From NCBI RefSeq assembly GCF_017744155.1, contig NZ_JAGHQT010000001.1, positions 186,001 to 250,000 of the forward strand: a DNA stretch of 64,000 nucleotides, in the 5' to 3' direction. How positions within the stretch are numbered: position 1 is the stretch's first letter; the number at the start of each line of letters is the position of its first letter. This DNA is from Endozoicomonas sp. G2_1. GTDB taxonomy: Bacteria; Pseudomonadota; Gammaproteobacteria; Enterobacterales; Alteromonadaceae. This document shows positions 56,218-64,000 of this stretch, in pieces. Position numbers and translations under genes: made by a program. Below the pieces are notes generated by a model, which did no database searches, had not been told where the DNA came from, and saw nothing but the letters and a program-made list of their open reading frames with translations.

Positions 56218-57171
56218 TTAAATCACAGTAACTTGGTTACGGCCATTATCTTTTGATTGATAAAGGGCTTTGTCCGCTGACATAATCCACGCTTCATGGC
56301 TGGTCATCGATTTATCAATCTGAGCGATGCCCATACTGACGGTGTATTTGAGTTCAATATCATTGTATTGAATGATACTACGGGCCACTTTAGCTCGCAA
56401 ACGCTCGGCGAATACTCGAGCACCTTCACTGTCGGTATCTGGCAGCATCACAGTAAACTCTTCGCCGCCATAACGGCCAGCAATGTCGGTTTCACGAACA
56501 CAATCTTTAATTGCGCCGGCAAGGTGTTTAATCACTTCATCGCCAACCATGTGACCATATTCATCGTTAACCCGTTTAAAGTGATCGATATCCAGCATTA
56601 ACAAGCTGCTTTGTTGTTGACTGCGAGTCCAACGCTTGTACTCAGCCAATAAGCAACGCTCCCAATGGGTACGATTAAAAAGCTTAGTCAAGCCATCGGT
56701 TTGGCTCAGGGTTGCTAATTCACTATTAACCTGTTCCAAGTCACTTTTGTGAACAGCACTGTCAGTTACATCATAAACCAATAAACACAAATGAGTGACT
56801 TCACCACTGGCCGACAACAGCGGAATAAAGGTGGTATTTTGATACATGTAGTCAGCACTACCAGTAATCGGGCGGTAGTTCTGAAACTTAAACAAATACG
56901 GTCGTTGTTCCCAAATGGTAAACGCTTTGTTTTTCAGTAAAAATACTGATTCAGCTTTGTTCTGAAACCAAGCTTGTGGAATTTCTTCAAACAAATCAAA
57001 CAGCAGCTTGCCTTTTACCTCACCGGGCAATAAACCACTGTGATTTTCCATAAAGCCATTCCAAATTTGAATTTGGTAATCGCGATTCAGTACCACCAAG
57101 CCAACATCAATGTTGTGTAACATCTCCATCAACCAATGGAGTTCATTCATTTGTTTGCTATCTAACGACAT
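56218..57171 (-). CDS. PAS-GGDEF diguanylate cyclase
   Basis: A 317-residue cytosolic protein. A PAS-like domain (about 12-130; DVGLVVLNRDYQIQIWN) leads to a GGDEF domain (about 155-315) with the active-site GGEEF at 235-239 and the inhibitory I-site RETD at 226-229, so it should make cyclic di-GMP under product feedback. It lacks a receiver domain; it is encoded 10 bases after the CheC-type response regulator, so that protein may act on it or receive its signal. A terminator follows. Confidence 0.92.
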   Translation of the reverse strand: MSLDSKQMNELHWLMEMLHNIDVGLVVLNRDYQIQIWNGFMENHSGLLPGEVKGKLLFDLFEEIPQAWFQNKAESVFLLKNKAFTIWEQRPYLFKFQNYRPITGSADYMYQNTTFIPLLSASGEVTHLCLLVYDVTDSAVHKSDLEQVNSELATLSQTDGLTKLFNRTHWERCLLAEYKRWTRSQQQSSLLMLDIDHFKRVNDEYGHMVGDEVIKHLAGAIKDCVRETDIAGRYGGEEFTVMLPDTDSEGARVFAERLRAKVARSIIQYNDIELKYTVSMGIAQIDKSMTSHEAWIMSADKALYQSKDNGRNQVTVI

Positions 57172-57181
57172 TCAATTCGGC

Positions 57182-58270
57182 CTATTCTTCAATCAAGTAT
57201 GCGAGCTTGTTGTTTAGCGTTTTCATCGACTCTTCGGTGAATAATAATAACAAATCGCATTTTATGGGATAGTTTTCAATACCATAGCTAATTTCGATGG
57301 CAAGTGTTCGCTGCCATTTTGTCGAGTTACTGGCGATCAAGTCAGAAACGTTTCGGTGTTGCCCCAAAACAACAGGGTGACCTTGACTAAACGAAACATC
57401 TAACTGCTCTGCTAAGCCCTTTAAACAAGCACCAATAAGCACATTAGCCAAGTCCATCAATAGCTCTAACTCTGCGCCTTGGTCTAGGTCTTGTTGGTAG
57501 TCCATCAACTTGGCAACATCTTGAAAGCTGGAGTCGTTCAAAATTAACAGTGCTTCACCGGAAATACCCGCGCTGATAAAACCTTGGCAAATACCCGAAG
57601 TGCTATGCTCGCGCTCAATCGCCGACAACGCCATGCTCAACTCACTAACTTCAATCAAATTGACGTTAGGAATTGGCAGTTCAACAAACACGTTTAACAA
57701 TCTTGCCAGTAAGTCACCGGCACGGCCCATGGCAACGTTAGCAATCTCTTGATAACAATCGCGAATATCATTGGCAAGGGGACCTACTCCACCATCCGTT
57801 GAAACTGAGGTAATTTCAGCAGTACTAGCGGGTTTAACTGGCGGTGTAGGCTTGCTTTTTTCGGCTGATGCTGGTGCCTTATCGACAGCGACTAGCTGCT
57901 CTTTACTAAAAACACCGTAAGCCATTAATATTTCGGTTAGCTTTTGTTTGTTAACAGGTTTTTGAATAAAATCGAGCGCACCTAAGCTTTTGACTCTTTG
58001 ATAAGCTTCTGGCTGCACATCACCTGAAATAACAATGGTTAGCGTTGGCAAGTCTTCAGCCATGATTTGCTCAAGCACTTGATAGCCATCCATTTCGGGC
58101 ATATTTAAGTCGAGTAATAAAACATCGCCTTTACCCGCTTTAATCGCTTCGATGCCCTCAATGCCATTGGTGGCAAAGCTAATGTCAACGTCCCAGCCAT
58201 CAGGTAAAGAGCGCGCCACTTGCTTGCGCGCCATATTCGAATCATCACAAATTAATAACCGGGTCGACAT
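57182..58270 (-). CDS. Response regulator with CheC-type phosphatase domain
   Basis: A 362-residue protein. The receiver domain (about 1-120) has the DD acidic pair (9-10), phosphoacceptor Asp54 in LLLDLNMPEMDG and the conserved Lys in IQKPVNKQK. A Pro/Ser/Thr-rich linker (about 125-160) follows. The C-terminal half (about 165-355) has two CheC/CheX-type helix motifs: YQEIANVAMGRAG (E-x-x-N) and LLMDLANVLIGAC (D-x-x-N), typical of CheY-P phosphatases, and an internal repeat. It probably removes phosphate from a partner receiver. It is the first gene of a two-gene operon with the diguanylate cyclase. Confidence 0.88.
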   Translation of the reverse strand: MSTRLLICDDSNMARKQVARSLPDGWDVDISFATNGIEGIEAIKAGKGDVLLLDLNMPEMDGYQVLEQIMAEDLPTLTIVISGDVQPEAYQRVKSLGALDFIQKPVNKQKLTEILMAYGVFSKEQLVAVDKAPASAEKSKPTPPVKPASTAEITSVSTDGGVGPLANDIRDCYQEIANVAMGRAGDLLARLLNVFVELPIPNVNLIEVSELSMALSAIEREHSTSGICQGFISAGISGEALLILNDSSFQDVAKLMDYQQDLDQGAELELLMDLANVLIGACLKGLAEQLDVSFSQGHPVVLGQHRNVSDLIASNSTKWQRTLAIEISYGIENYPIKCDLLLLFTEESMKTLNNKLAYLIEE

Positions 58271-58429
58271 CTAGATATCCAACTTTTTTCTTAGAAAATG
58301 AAAAACAGTGCAATAATAACACAATAACCGTAAAACCAGTCGTGATTAATTAACAAAAATATAGCTATTTTGTCACGACAAAGTTAAGCTTTAGCGTAGC
58401 GTAATTAATTATTAACTTATTAAAATATC

Positions 58430-59095
58430 ATGAAATTGTCATCTCGTTTTATCAGTCTAGCTTGCACTAGTTTATTGGCGCTATCAAGCCATGCTAACAC
58501 TTTGATTGATCCTCAACTAGCCGAAACAACCAACTTAGTAAAGGCGGGCAATAAATTTGTCACGCTACTTGGCCAGCAAGTTGAGGTTGGAGAAGCTGCG
58601 CCTGATTTTAAAGTGGTGAACGAGAGCTTTTCACCTGTTGAACTCAATAACTTCAAAAATAAAACGGTGCTTATTTCAGTGGTGCCAAGCTTAGACACTG
58701 GCGTGTGTTCGCTACAAACCAAACGTTTTAACGAAGAAGTGGCGAACCTAGATGACAGTGTTGCCATGTTAACCATCAGCAACGATTTACCCTTTGCACA
58801 AAAGCGTTTTTGTAAAACTGAAAAGATAGATAAATTAAAAGTGCTTTCAGACGCTGTATGGCGCGACTTTGGCAGCAAGTATGGCTTGCTAATTAAAGAT
58901 ATGGGCTTACTTACCCGAGCCATCTTTATAATCGATGATCAAGGCAATATCGCCTACAAAGAACTAGTCGACAATATTGCCAAGCACCCAAATTACGACG
59001 ATGCCTTAGCTAAGTTAAAAGTGATGACAACACCTGAGCAAGCAAGTGACGAACAAGCTGAAGTAACAGACTCAGCCACCAGCCAAGGAAAATAG
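58430..59095 (+). CDS. tpx: Thiol peroxidase with a signal peptide (exported Tpx)
   Basis: A 221-residue atypical 2-Cys peroxiredoxin. The peroxidatic Cys93 is in SLDTGVCSLQTKRF and the resolving Cys128 in QKRFCKTE. The core (about 35-200) has usual Tpx length. A signal peptide (about 1-22, LLALSSHA) and a Gln/Glu/Ser-rich C-tail of about 20 residues are extra, so this form likely acts in the periplasm against lipid or hydrogen peroxides; E. coli Tpx was once described as periplasmic but has no such cleaved signal. It is a single-gene unit. Confidence 0.88.
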   Translation: MKLSSRFISLACTSLLALSSHANTLIDPQLAETTNLVKAGNKFVTLLGQQVEVGEAAPDFKVVNESFSPVELNNFKNKTVLISVVPSLDTGVCSLQTKRFNEEVANLDDSVAMLTISNDLPFAQKRFCKTEKIDKLKVLSDAVWRDFGSKYGLLIKDMGLLTRAIFIIDDQGNIAYKELVDNIAKHPNYDDALAKLKVMTTPEQASDEQAEVTDSATSQGK

Positions 59096-59156
59096 CTAGA
59101 AAACTAAAAACAAGTCGGGCAAGCATTTTCTCTGTTTGCCCTTTTAACTCCCCTAA

Positions 59157-59837
59157 TTAGCGCTTAACTTGACCAAAATTGGTCCCGCTTGCCAAATACT
59201 CTCGCTCTGCTTCAACAGACTCACGCCCTAATATCGCATTTCTATGTGGAAACCTCTGATATTGCTCAATAATATCGCGGTGTTTAATTGCCATGTTTAA
59301 GGTATTGGTTAAATAAGCGCGATGCTGTTCAGCGCTATATTGGTCGTACAAACCTTGATAATACGCCACAGATTGGCTTTGCTCTGTCAAACACTCACTA
59401 TGCTCAAATGGGTGGTAATAAAATATCCGATAAATTAATGGTAAATCTCGATCAAACCCTTGAGCAATGCCTTGCTTTGACACCTCAAGCGCTAAATCAT
59501 CGGTCGCAAATGCTTGCGCTTGGCCACGGAAAATATTTCTCGGTATTTGGTCCAGCAATATAATTAACGCTAAGCTCGATGCTTGCTGATTGCGCCAGTT
59601 GTCTAGTTTGCCAAGGCGTGCTTGTTGATATAACGATAAATATTTATCTTTCAGCAACAAATCATCGGCCTCCGTCGCCCGATACCACAATCGCCGCTTT
59701 TCCTCACTGGGTAGTTGATTGGTTAACTCGCCAAACCAAAAGCTCAACAGTTCGCTCGCTTCGCTGCTACTAGTGCTATTATCACTACTAAAAATTACCG
59801 AAGTACTTTTATCCGTCATGCTGTTACCCAATGCCAT
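59157..59837 (-). CDS. DUF924 family protein
   Basis: A 226-residue soluble helical protein of DUF924 (YPO1484-like TPR-like fold). The typical segments ELLSFWFGEL, LWYRATEADDLLLK, LALIILLDQIPRNIFRG, YHPFEHSE and HRDIIEQYQRFPHRNAILGR (split: IEQYQRFPHRN) are all present. Function is unknown. The start may be ATG 59837 or the in-frame ATG at 59819, since the first residues are low in conservation. It is a single gene facing away from the hsp20 gene. Confidence 0.9.
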   Translation of the reverse strand: MALGNSMTDKSTSVIFSSDNSTSSSEASELLSFWFGELTNQLPSEEKRRLWYRATEADDLLLKDKYLSLYQQARLGKLDNWRNQQASSLALIILLDQIPRNIFRGQAQAFATDDLALEVSKQGIAQGFDRDLPLIYRIFYYHPFEHSECLTEQSQSVAYYQGLYDQYSAEQHRAYLTNTLNMAIKHRDIIEQYQRFPHRNAILGRESVEAEREYLASGTNFGQVKR

Positions 59838-59936
59838 TTAGCTAACTATTAAAAATTTACCGCACAAAAACATAAAAAATTAATCATTAAATATCAATAA
59901 GATAAAAACAAAGTACAATTTTTTTATAGTTTTTTT

Positions 59937-59966
59937 CTTGAAATTTATCTAACCGAACCTATCTAT
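59937..59966 (+). promoter_or_regulatory. Sigma-32-type heat-shock promoter of hsp20
   Basis: CTTGAAA (59937-59943), a 14-base spacer and CCTATCTA (59958-59965) match the sigma-32 pattern CTTGAAA-N11-16-CCCCATNTA with two mismatches in the -10. Transcription would begin near 59972, giving a leader of about 180 bases. The rest of the 314-base gap holds the leader elements listed next. Confidence 0.75.
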
Positions 59967-60118
59967 TAATTAAGTCGCCGTTAGGGACTTATTTTAATTA
60001 ACCGCCTGTTCTTTACGAAAGGCACATATTCAAGATAAATCGGTATTAATAAGCACCCAGTCGCTCCTAAGAGGACTAAGGTTGTTTATCAAGCATACTG
60101 AGTTATCGATGAATAAAC

Positions 60119-60147
60119 CATATTGCTAACTTTATTAATAGGATATG
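60119..60147 (+). promoter_or_regulatory. ROSE-like RNA thermometer hairpin over the hsp20 ribosome-binding site
   Basis: CATATTGCT (60119-60127) pairs with TAGGATATG (60139-60147): five base pairs, then U-G, a bulged G125, C-G and U-A against the Shine-Dalgarno AGGA (60140-60143). The TTGCT strand with a bulged G facing AGGA is the diagnostic core of ROSE elements. The AUG is 8 bases downstream of AGGA. Upstream hairpins include GTTTAT/ATAAAC (60084-60118), directly abutting it, and TAAGTC/GACTTA (59971-59991), as in multi-hairpin ROSE leaders. Confidence 0.75.
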
Positions 60148-60151
60148 AATT

Positions 60152-60604
60152 ATGCGTAACACAACTTCAGACTTCAGCCCTCTTTACCGTTCTTTTATCG
60201 GCTTTGATCACTTAGCTAACTTAATTGACAAAGCAAGCCGAGCAGACAAACAGTCTAGCTATCCCCCATATAACATCGAGTTATTGGCTGAAGACAAATA
60301 CCGAATTACGATGGCGATTGCTGGTTTTAGCGAGCAAGAGCTAGATATTGAATCAAAACAAAACACCCTTATTGTTACTGGTACTAAAACCGCTGACAAA
60401 GAAGCCAACAAAGATCGCAGCTTCTTACATCAAGGTATCGCCGAGCGTAACTTTGAACGAAAATTTCAATTGGGTGACCACGTAAAAATCATTGATGCTA
60501 GTCTCGAAAATGGCCTGTTACATATCGATTTGGAAAGAGAAATTCCAGAAGCCTTAAAGCCGAGAAAAATCAGTATCAACAAAAAGCCACTGATTGATAG
60601 CTAA
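60152..60604 (+). CDS. ibpA: Small heat-shock protein, Hsp20/IbpA family
   Basis: A 150-residue alpha-crystallin-type chaperone. The N-terminus SPLYRSFIGFDHLANLI (cf. IbpA/B) is followed by the alpha-crystallin domain (about 37-130; YNIELLAEDKYRITMAIAGF, GIAERNFERKFQLGDHV in parts). The C-terminal IXI-like motif is represented by KISINKK. It holds unfolding proteins for refolding by DnaK/ClpB. Expression is predicted to be controlled at two levels: a sigma-32-type promoter and a ROSE-like thermometer. A terminator follows. Confidence 0.93.
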   Translation: MRNTTSDFSPLYRSFIGFDHLANLIDKASRADKQSSYPPYNIELLAEDKYRITMAIAGFSEQELDIESKQNTLIVTGTKTADKEANKDRSFLHQGIAERNFERKFQLGDHVKIIDASLENGLLHIDLEREIPEALKPRKISINKKPLIDS

Positions 60605-60682
60605 TTATTGCCCCGTGCGAAAGCACTCATGTTTCTCCCTGTTTTATCTTCTATATAGTGTATTTGTAATATAGAGTCATTT

Positions 60683-60711
60683 GGCCCAGCTCAGTAGCTG
60701 GGTCTTTTTTA
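60683..60711 (+). terminator. Terminator of hsp20
   Basis: GGCCCAGCT (60683-60691) pairs with AGCTGGGTC (60696-60704) around CAGT, with one G-U pair, then TTTTTT. It lies 79 bases past the hsp20 stop. Confidence 0.9.
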
Positions 60712-60729
60712 TGCTACCGTCCAAAGCTA

Positions 60730-61887
60730 TTAGATAGCAATCTTAGGTTTAGGTAATAACATTGCCAGTAAACCCGCAATCAAACTGGCGGTTGCGGCAA
60801 AGTAAAATGCTGCGCTAGCACCACTGCCATCAGCCCATAAAATGCCGGCCAAATAAGCCCCCGCAGCACCACCAACGCCCCAAACACCACTAATATATAT
60901 CGCTTGCCCTCGATTTTGCTGATCAACGGCAAAATGCTCTTGTAAATATTGCATAGAAGCGCTGTGATAAAGACCAAAACCGGCAGCATGAGCAAGCTGT
61001 ACAACAAATAAAAGCAACAAGTGTTGGCCAAAATCAGCCATCACCCACCAACGCACCGCAGTAATCAGAAAGCTAAACACTAGCAACTGTTTAACGCTGA
61101 AGTAGCGGAATAACCTACCAACGTAAATAAACACGACGATTTCAGCAACAACTGCAAAGCCGGTTAACACACCGACTAAATAATCAGGGTAAGATAGATC
61201 TCTTAAATATAGTGCCAAAAAGCTATAGTAAGGACCAAAACTTACTTGCAATAACAAGCCGGCAACAAAAAAGATAATAAAGCTCGGTGTTAAAATACGG
61301 CTTAGAATTGATGCACTGTTTTGTTTGTGAGTACTAACCACAGGCTTTTTCAACTGCTTTAACAATAGCGTCGATAAAAACAAACTGAGCAAAATAACAA
61401 AGCCACACACTAATACGGCATCACTGCCGTAAACACTGACAATTTGCCCACACACTAAAGCAGTAATGGTAAAACCGACACTACCCCACAGGCGAATGCG
61501 ACCATAAATTTTTGCACTTTTTCGAATACTGGTTAAGGTCATCACTTCCATTTGTGGCAATATCGCCGTCCAGAATAAACTAAACGCGGCCAGACTAAAG
61601 GCGATTCCCCAGTAGCTATCAAAGTAAAAAAGCGCAATAAAACAAGTCACAGCCAATAAAGCGCCCAAACGAATAATCGGCAACTGTTGCCCGCTTTTAT
61701 CGGCAAATACCGCCCATAACGGCGGACCAAAGATTTTAGTTGCGGTAAAAATCGCAACGAGTTCGCCAATTTCCAGAGAGTTAAAGCCCCTGCCGTCGAG
61801 AAAAACCGGTAAGTAAGGGATCATCAAACCAATAACCGCAAAGTACCAAAAGTAGCTTGCAGAAAACTTGACAAATAAATAGGGCAT
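60730..61887 (-). CDS. MFS transporter of the HcaT-like family
   Basis: A 385-residue membrane protein with twelve predicted helices, of the MFS_1-like/3-phenylpropionate permease (HcaT) type. The N-terminus FSASYFWYFAVIGLMIPYLPVFL and the loop FADKSGQQLP, with GRIRLWGSVGF between helices 4 and 5, are typical. The substrate cannot be read from the sequence; the family name derives from a phenylpropionate transporter, but other members carry other compounds. It is transcribed toward hsp20 (convergent) and follows aroC on the same strand with a 112-base gap. Confidence 0.85.
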   Translation of the reverse strand: MPYLFVKFSASYFWYFAVIGLMIPYLPVFLDGRGFNSLEIGELVAIFTATKIFGPPLWAVFADKSGQQLPIIRLGALLAVTCFIALFYFDSYWGIAFSLAAFSLFWTAILPQMEVMTLTSIRKSAKIYGRIRLWGSVGFTITALVCGQIVSVYGSDAVLVCGFVILLSLFLSTLLLKQLKKPVVSTHKQNSASILSRILTPSFIIFFVAGLLLQVSFGPYYSFLALYLRDLSYPDYLVGVLTGFAVVAEIVVFIYVGRLFRYFSVKQLLVFSFLITAVRWWVMADFGQHLLLLFVVQLAHAAGFGLYHSASMQYLQEHFAVDQQNRGQAIYISGVWGVGGAAGAYLAGILWADGSGASAAFYFAATASLIAGLLAMLLPKPKIAI

Positions 61888-61999
61888 TGATATTAGCTGT
61901 CAGTTAATAGTTGGAAGCACAAAAGCATTTGACCGAGCGTATATATCAATACAGCTTAGTCAAATGCTTAAATAGTTGAAAGTTATCGCTTAAATAAAA

Positions 62000-63088
62000 C
62001 TATTCAATTACCGGTGTCGAACAAGCAACATCGGCATTTTGACCGCGATGGCGAAGTAAATGGTCCATTAAAGTTAACGCTACCATAGCCTCAGCAATCG
62101 GTACTGCGCGAATACCAACACACGGGTCGTGACGACCTTTGGTAATAATACCTGCCGGGTTACCTTCTGCATCAATGGTTTTGCCACTAACACCAATGCT
62201 TGATGTTGGTTTTAACGCTATGTTAGCTACTATTGGCTGTCCTGATGAAATACCACCTAAAACACCACCAGCGTGATTAGTACTAAACCCTTCTGGCGTT
62301 AACTCGTCGCGGTGCTCTGATCCCTTTTGATTAACCACTTCAAAGCCATCGCCAATCTCGACACCTTTTACCGCATTAATACTCATTAAGCCATGGGCTA
62401 AGTCGGCGTCTAAACGGTCGAAAATCGGTTCACCTAAGCCAACAGGAACATTGTTCGCGACAACGGTAACTTTGGCACCAATAGAGTCTTTTTGTCTGAT
62501 AATACCGCGCAAGGTCTCATCAAGTTGATCTATTTTGCTTTCGTCAGGAAAGAAGAATGGATTAGTTTCAACAAAATCCCAGTCGTATTGTTCCGCGCTA
62601 ATATCGGCAATTTGACTAACGCATGCGCGTACTTCAACACCAAATTTTTCTTTTAAGTATTTTTTCGCGATGGCACCAGCAGCAACCCGCATGGCAGTTT
62701 CACGAGCAGACGAGCGACCACCGCCGCGATAATCGCGAAAGCCATATTTTTGACTGTATGTGTAGTCGGCATGACCTGGACGAAAACTGCTGGCAATATT
62801 GCCGTAGTCTTTTGAGCGTTGGTCGGTATTTTCAATGATCAAACCAATTGGCGTACCTGTGGTTTTACCCTCAAAGACCCCAGACATAATTTTAACTTGG
62901 TCGGCTTCTCTGCGCGCCGTAGTATAACGCGAAGTACCGGGCTTACGGCGGTCGAGATCTAGCTGCAAGTCTTCTTCGGTCAGACTCAAGCCTGGAGGAC
63001 AACCATCAACAATGGCACCAATGCCAAGTCCGTGACTTTCGCCAAAGGTGGTGACTGTAAATAATTTTCCAAATGTATTACCTGACAT
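62000..63088 (-). CDS. aroC: Chorismate synthase
   Basis: A 362-residue FMN-dependent enzyme that makes chorismate from 5-enolpyruvylshikimate-3-phosphate at the end of the shikimate pathway. The three PROSITE-type regions are visible: [19 protein letters not shown], the central [21 protein letters not shown] and the C-terminal [19 protein letters not shown] (each shortened here to its key part: [18 protein letters not shown]). It lies 99 bases downstream of prmB, the usual order. Confidence 0.97.
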   Translation of the reverse strand: MSGNTFGKLFTVTTFGESHGLGIGAIVDGCPPGLSLTEEDLQLDLDRRKPGTSRYTTARREADQVKIMSGVFEGKTTGTPIGLIIENTDQRSKDYGNIASSFRPGHADYTYSQKYGFRDYRGGGRSSARETAMRVAAGAIAKKYLKEKFGVEVRACVSQIADISAEQYDWDFVETNPFFFPDESKIDQLDETLRGIIRQKDSIGAKVTVVANNVPVGLGEPIFDRLDADLAHGLMSINAVKGVEIGDGFEVVNQKGSEHRDELTPEGFSTNHAGGVLGGISSGQPIVANIALKPTSSIGVSGKTIDAEGNPAGIITKGRHDPCVGIRAVPIAEAMVALTLMDHLLRHRGQNADVACSTPVIE

Positions 63089-63187
63089 GAATCTTCTTAC
63101 CTACTTATATTTAGTCTATTTTCAATTATTGATACTTATACGTTTGCCGACATACTTTTACTGGCCATCACAACAACAGATTGTTTG

Positions 63188-64000
63188 TTATTGCTCAGCT
63201 TGTTGATCAAATACAGTTTGATACTTATCAAGCTCTGCTTTGGTTAGCATAAAGACGCCATGTCCACCTCGCTCAAAGGTCAGCCAATTAAATGGCACCT
63301 CAGGATAGACTGAACATACGTGTACTTGTGAATTACCTACTTCGCAAATAAGCACACCATCATCGGTTAAATGTTGGCTTGCACGGGCCAAAATAACTCT
63401 GACGATATCTAAACCGTCATGTCCCGAGCCTAGCCCCATTTCCGGTTCGTGCAAAAACTCTTGCGGCAAGCTGTCAACATCATCTTGATCGACATACGGC
63501 GGATTAGTCACAATTAAATCATATTTCTGCCCATCTACCCCAGAGAAAATATCAGACTGTATTGGAATAACTTGTTCTGTTAAACCGTGATACTCAATGT
63601 TCATTTGGGCAACGTTTAAGGCATCAACTGACAAATCAAGCGCGTCTACTTCTGCTTCAGGGAAAGCATAAGCACAAGCAATTGCGATACAGCCACTGCC
63701 AGTGCACAAATCTAAAATGCGCGACGGCACTTGTTTAACACAATTGTCAAATTTTTGCTCAATAAGCTCGGCAATTGGCGATCTTGGCACTAATACGCGT
63801 TCATCAACGTAAAAAGACAAGTTGGCAAATAATGCATGGTTAGTGATGTACGCCGCAGGTATGCCCTCATTGATGCGACGTTCAATAACCGATAGCACTG
63901 CTGACTTTTCCGATTCAGTTAACCGACAAGTAAGCACTTGTTCTGCCATATCTTCTGGTAAGTGCAAAGCAAACATCACTAAAATTTGTGCCTCGTGCCA
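63188..64000 (-). CDS. prmB: Ribosomal protein L3 N5-glutamine methyltransferase PrmB, 5' truncated by window edge
   Basis: The frame is open from the stop at 63188 to the right edge, so the N-terminal part lies outside the window; the first seven visible codons (reading WHEAQIL) align with the E. coli PrmB region around residue 40. The AdoMet motif [15 protein letters not shown] and catalytic NPPYVD are present, along with [19 protein letters not shown] and [16 protein letters not shown] (key part LVPRSPI). PrmB methylates a Gln in ribosomal protein L3. The synteny prmB-aroC is conserved and separates this gene from its paralogue prmC at 33628. Confidence 0.93.
   Translation of the reverse strand, partial: WHEAQILVMFALHLPEDMAEQVLTCRLTESEKSAVLSVIERRINEGIPAAYITNHALFANLSFYVDERVLVPRSPIAELIEQKFDNCVKQVPSRILDLCTGSGCIAIACAYAFPEAEVDALDLSVDALNVAQMNIEYHGLTEQVIPIQSDIFSGVDGQKYDLIVTNPPYVDQDDVDSLPQEFLHEPEMGLGSGHDGLDIVRVILARASQHLTDDGVLICEVGNSQVHVCSVYPEVPFNWLTFERGGHGVFMLTKAELDKYQTVFDQQAEQ

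Overview
The window is a stretch of chromosome from a marine gammaproteobacterium of the Alteromonadales type, most likely a Colwelliaceae member (Colwellia/Thalassotalea-like). I infer this from the AT-leaning composition, TRAP transporters, tandem S9 peptidases and the gene order around conserved housekeeping blocks (rlmM-ygdD-gcvA, hemA-prfA-prmC-sirB-kdsA, ubiF-tRNAs-miaB-phoL-ybeY-corC-lnt, prmB-aroC). I see no rRNA, insertion sequence, integrase, phage gene or CRISPR array.

Layout. 1-1410: the 3' end of a cysteine-rich unknown protein, then about 1 kb with no convincing gene. 1411-7770: an outer-membrane porin, a TakP-like DctP/DctQ/DctM TRAP transporter and a double-Cache chemoreceptor, which together look like uptake and chemotaxis for small 2-oxo or 2-hydroxy acids. 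7771-13472: an accessory stretch with a frameshifted alpha/beta hydrolase, a small membrane protein, a LysR regulator, a beta-lactamase-fold serine hydrolase and a membrane-bound LytTR regulator. 13473-18720: a SIMPL-domain protein, a Cache-domain histidine kinase with its NarL-type regulator, an FMN alpha-hydroxy-acid dehydrogenase and a divergent LysR gene. 18698-23616: a membrane protein, rlmM, DUF423, a hydrolase, gcvA and a small exported protein.

23887-37002 is the hemA-prfA-prmC-sirB2/sirB1-kdsA neighbourhood, interrupted by three tandem paralogous S9 peptidases and a DUF819 membrane protein. 37318-42514 carries lolB-ispE-prs, rplY-pth-ychF. 42858-43684 is a seven-gene tRNA cluster (Met-Leu-Gln-Gln-Leu-Gln-Met). 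43796-54188 is the ubiF...miaB-phoL-ybeY-corC-lnt block, into which a two-gene unit of unknown function has been placed (a 150-aa orphan and a beta-propeller sensor with a degenerate kinase end). 54256-64000 holds an exported amidohydrolase, a CheC-type response regulator with a diguanylate cyclase, an exported thiol peroxidase, DUF924, a small heat-shock protein, an MFS transporter, aroC and the truncated prmB.

Most notable: the small heat-shock gene has a sigma-32-type promoter and a leader ending in a ROSE-like RNA thermometer that pairs with its Shine-Dalgarno; the hydrolase at 8000-8808 has lost its catalytic His to a one-base frameshift; a perfect 11-bp inverted repeat containing the GcvA motif CTAAT/ATTAG lies between gcvA and a small exported protein; and the propeller protein lacks a recognisable phosphoacceptor histidine.
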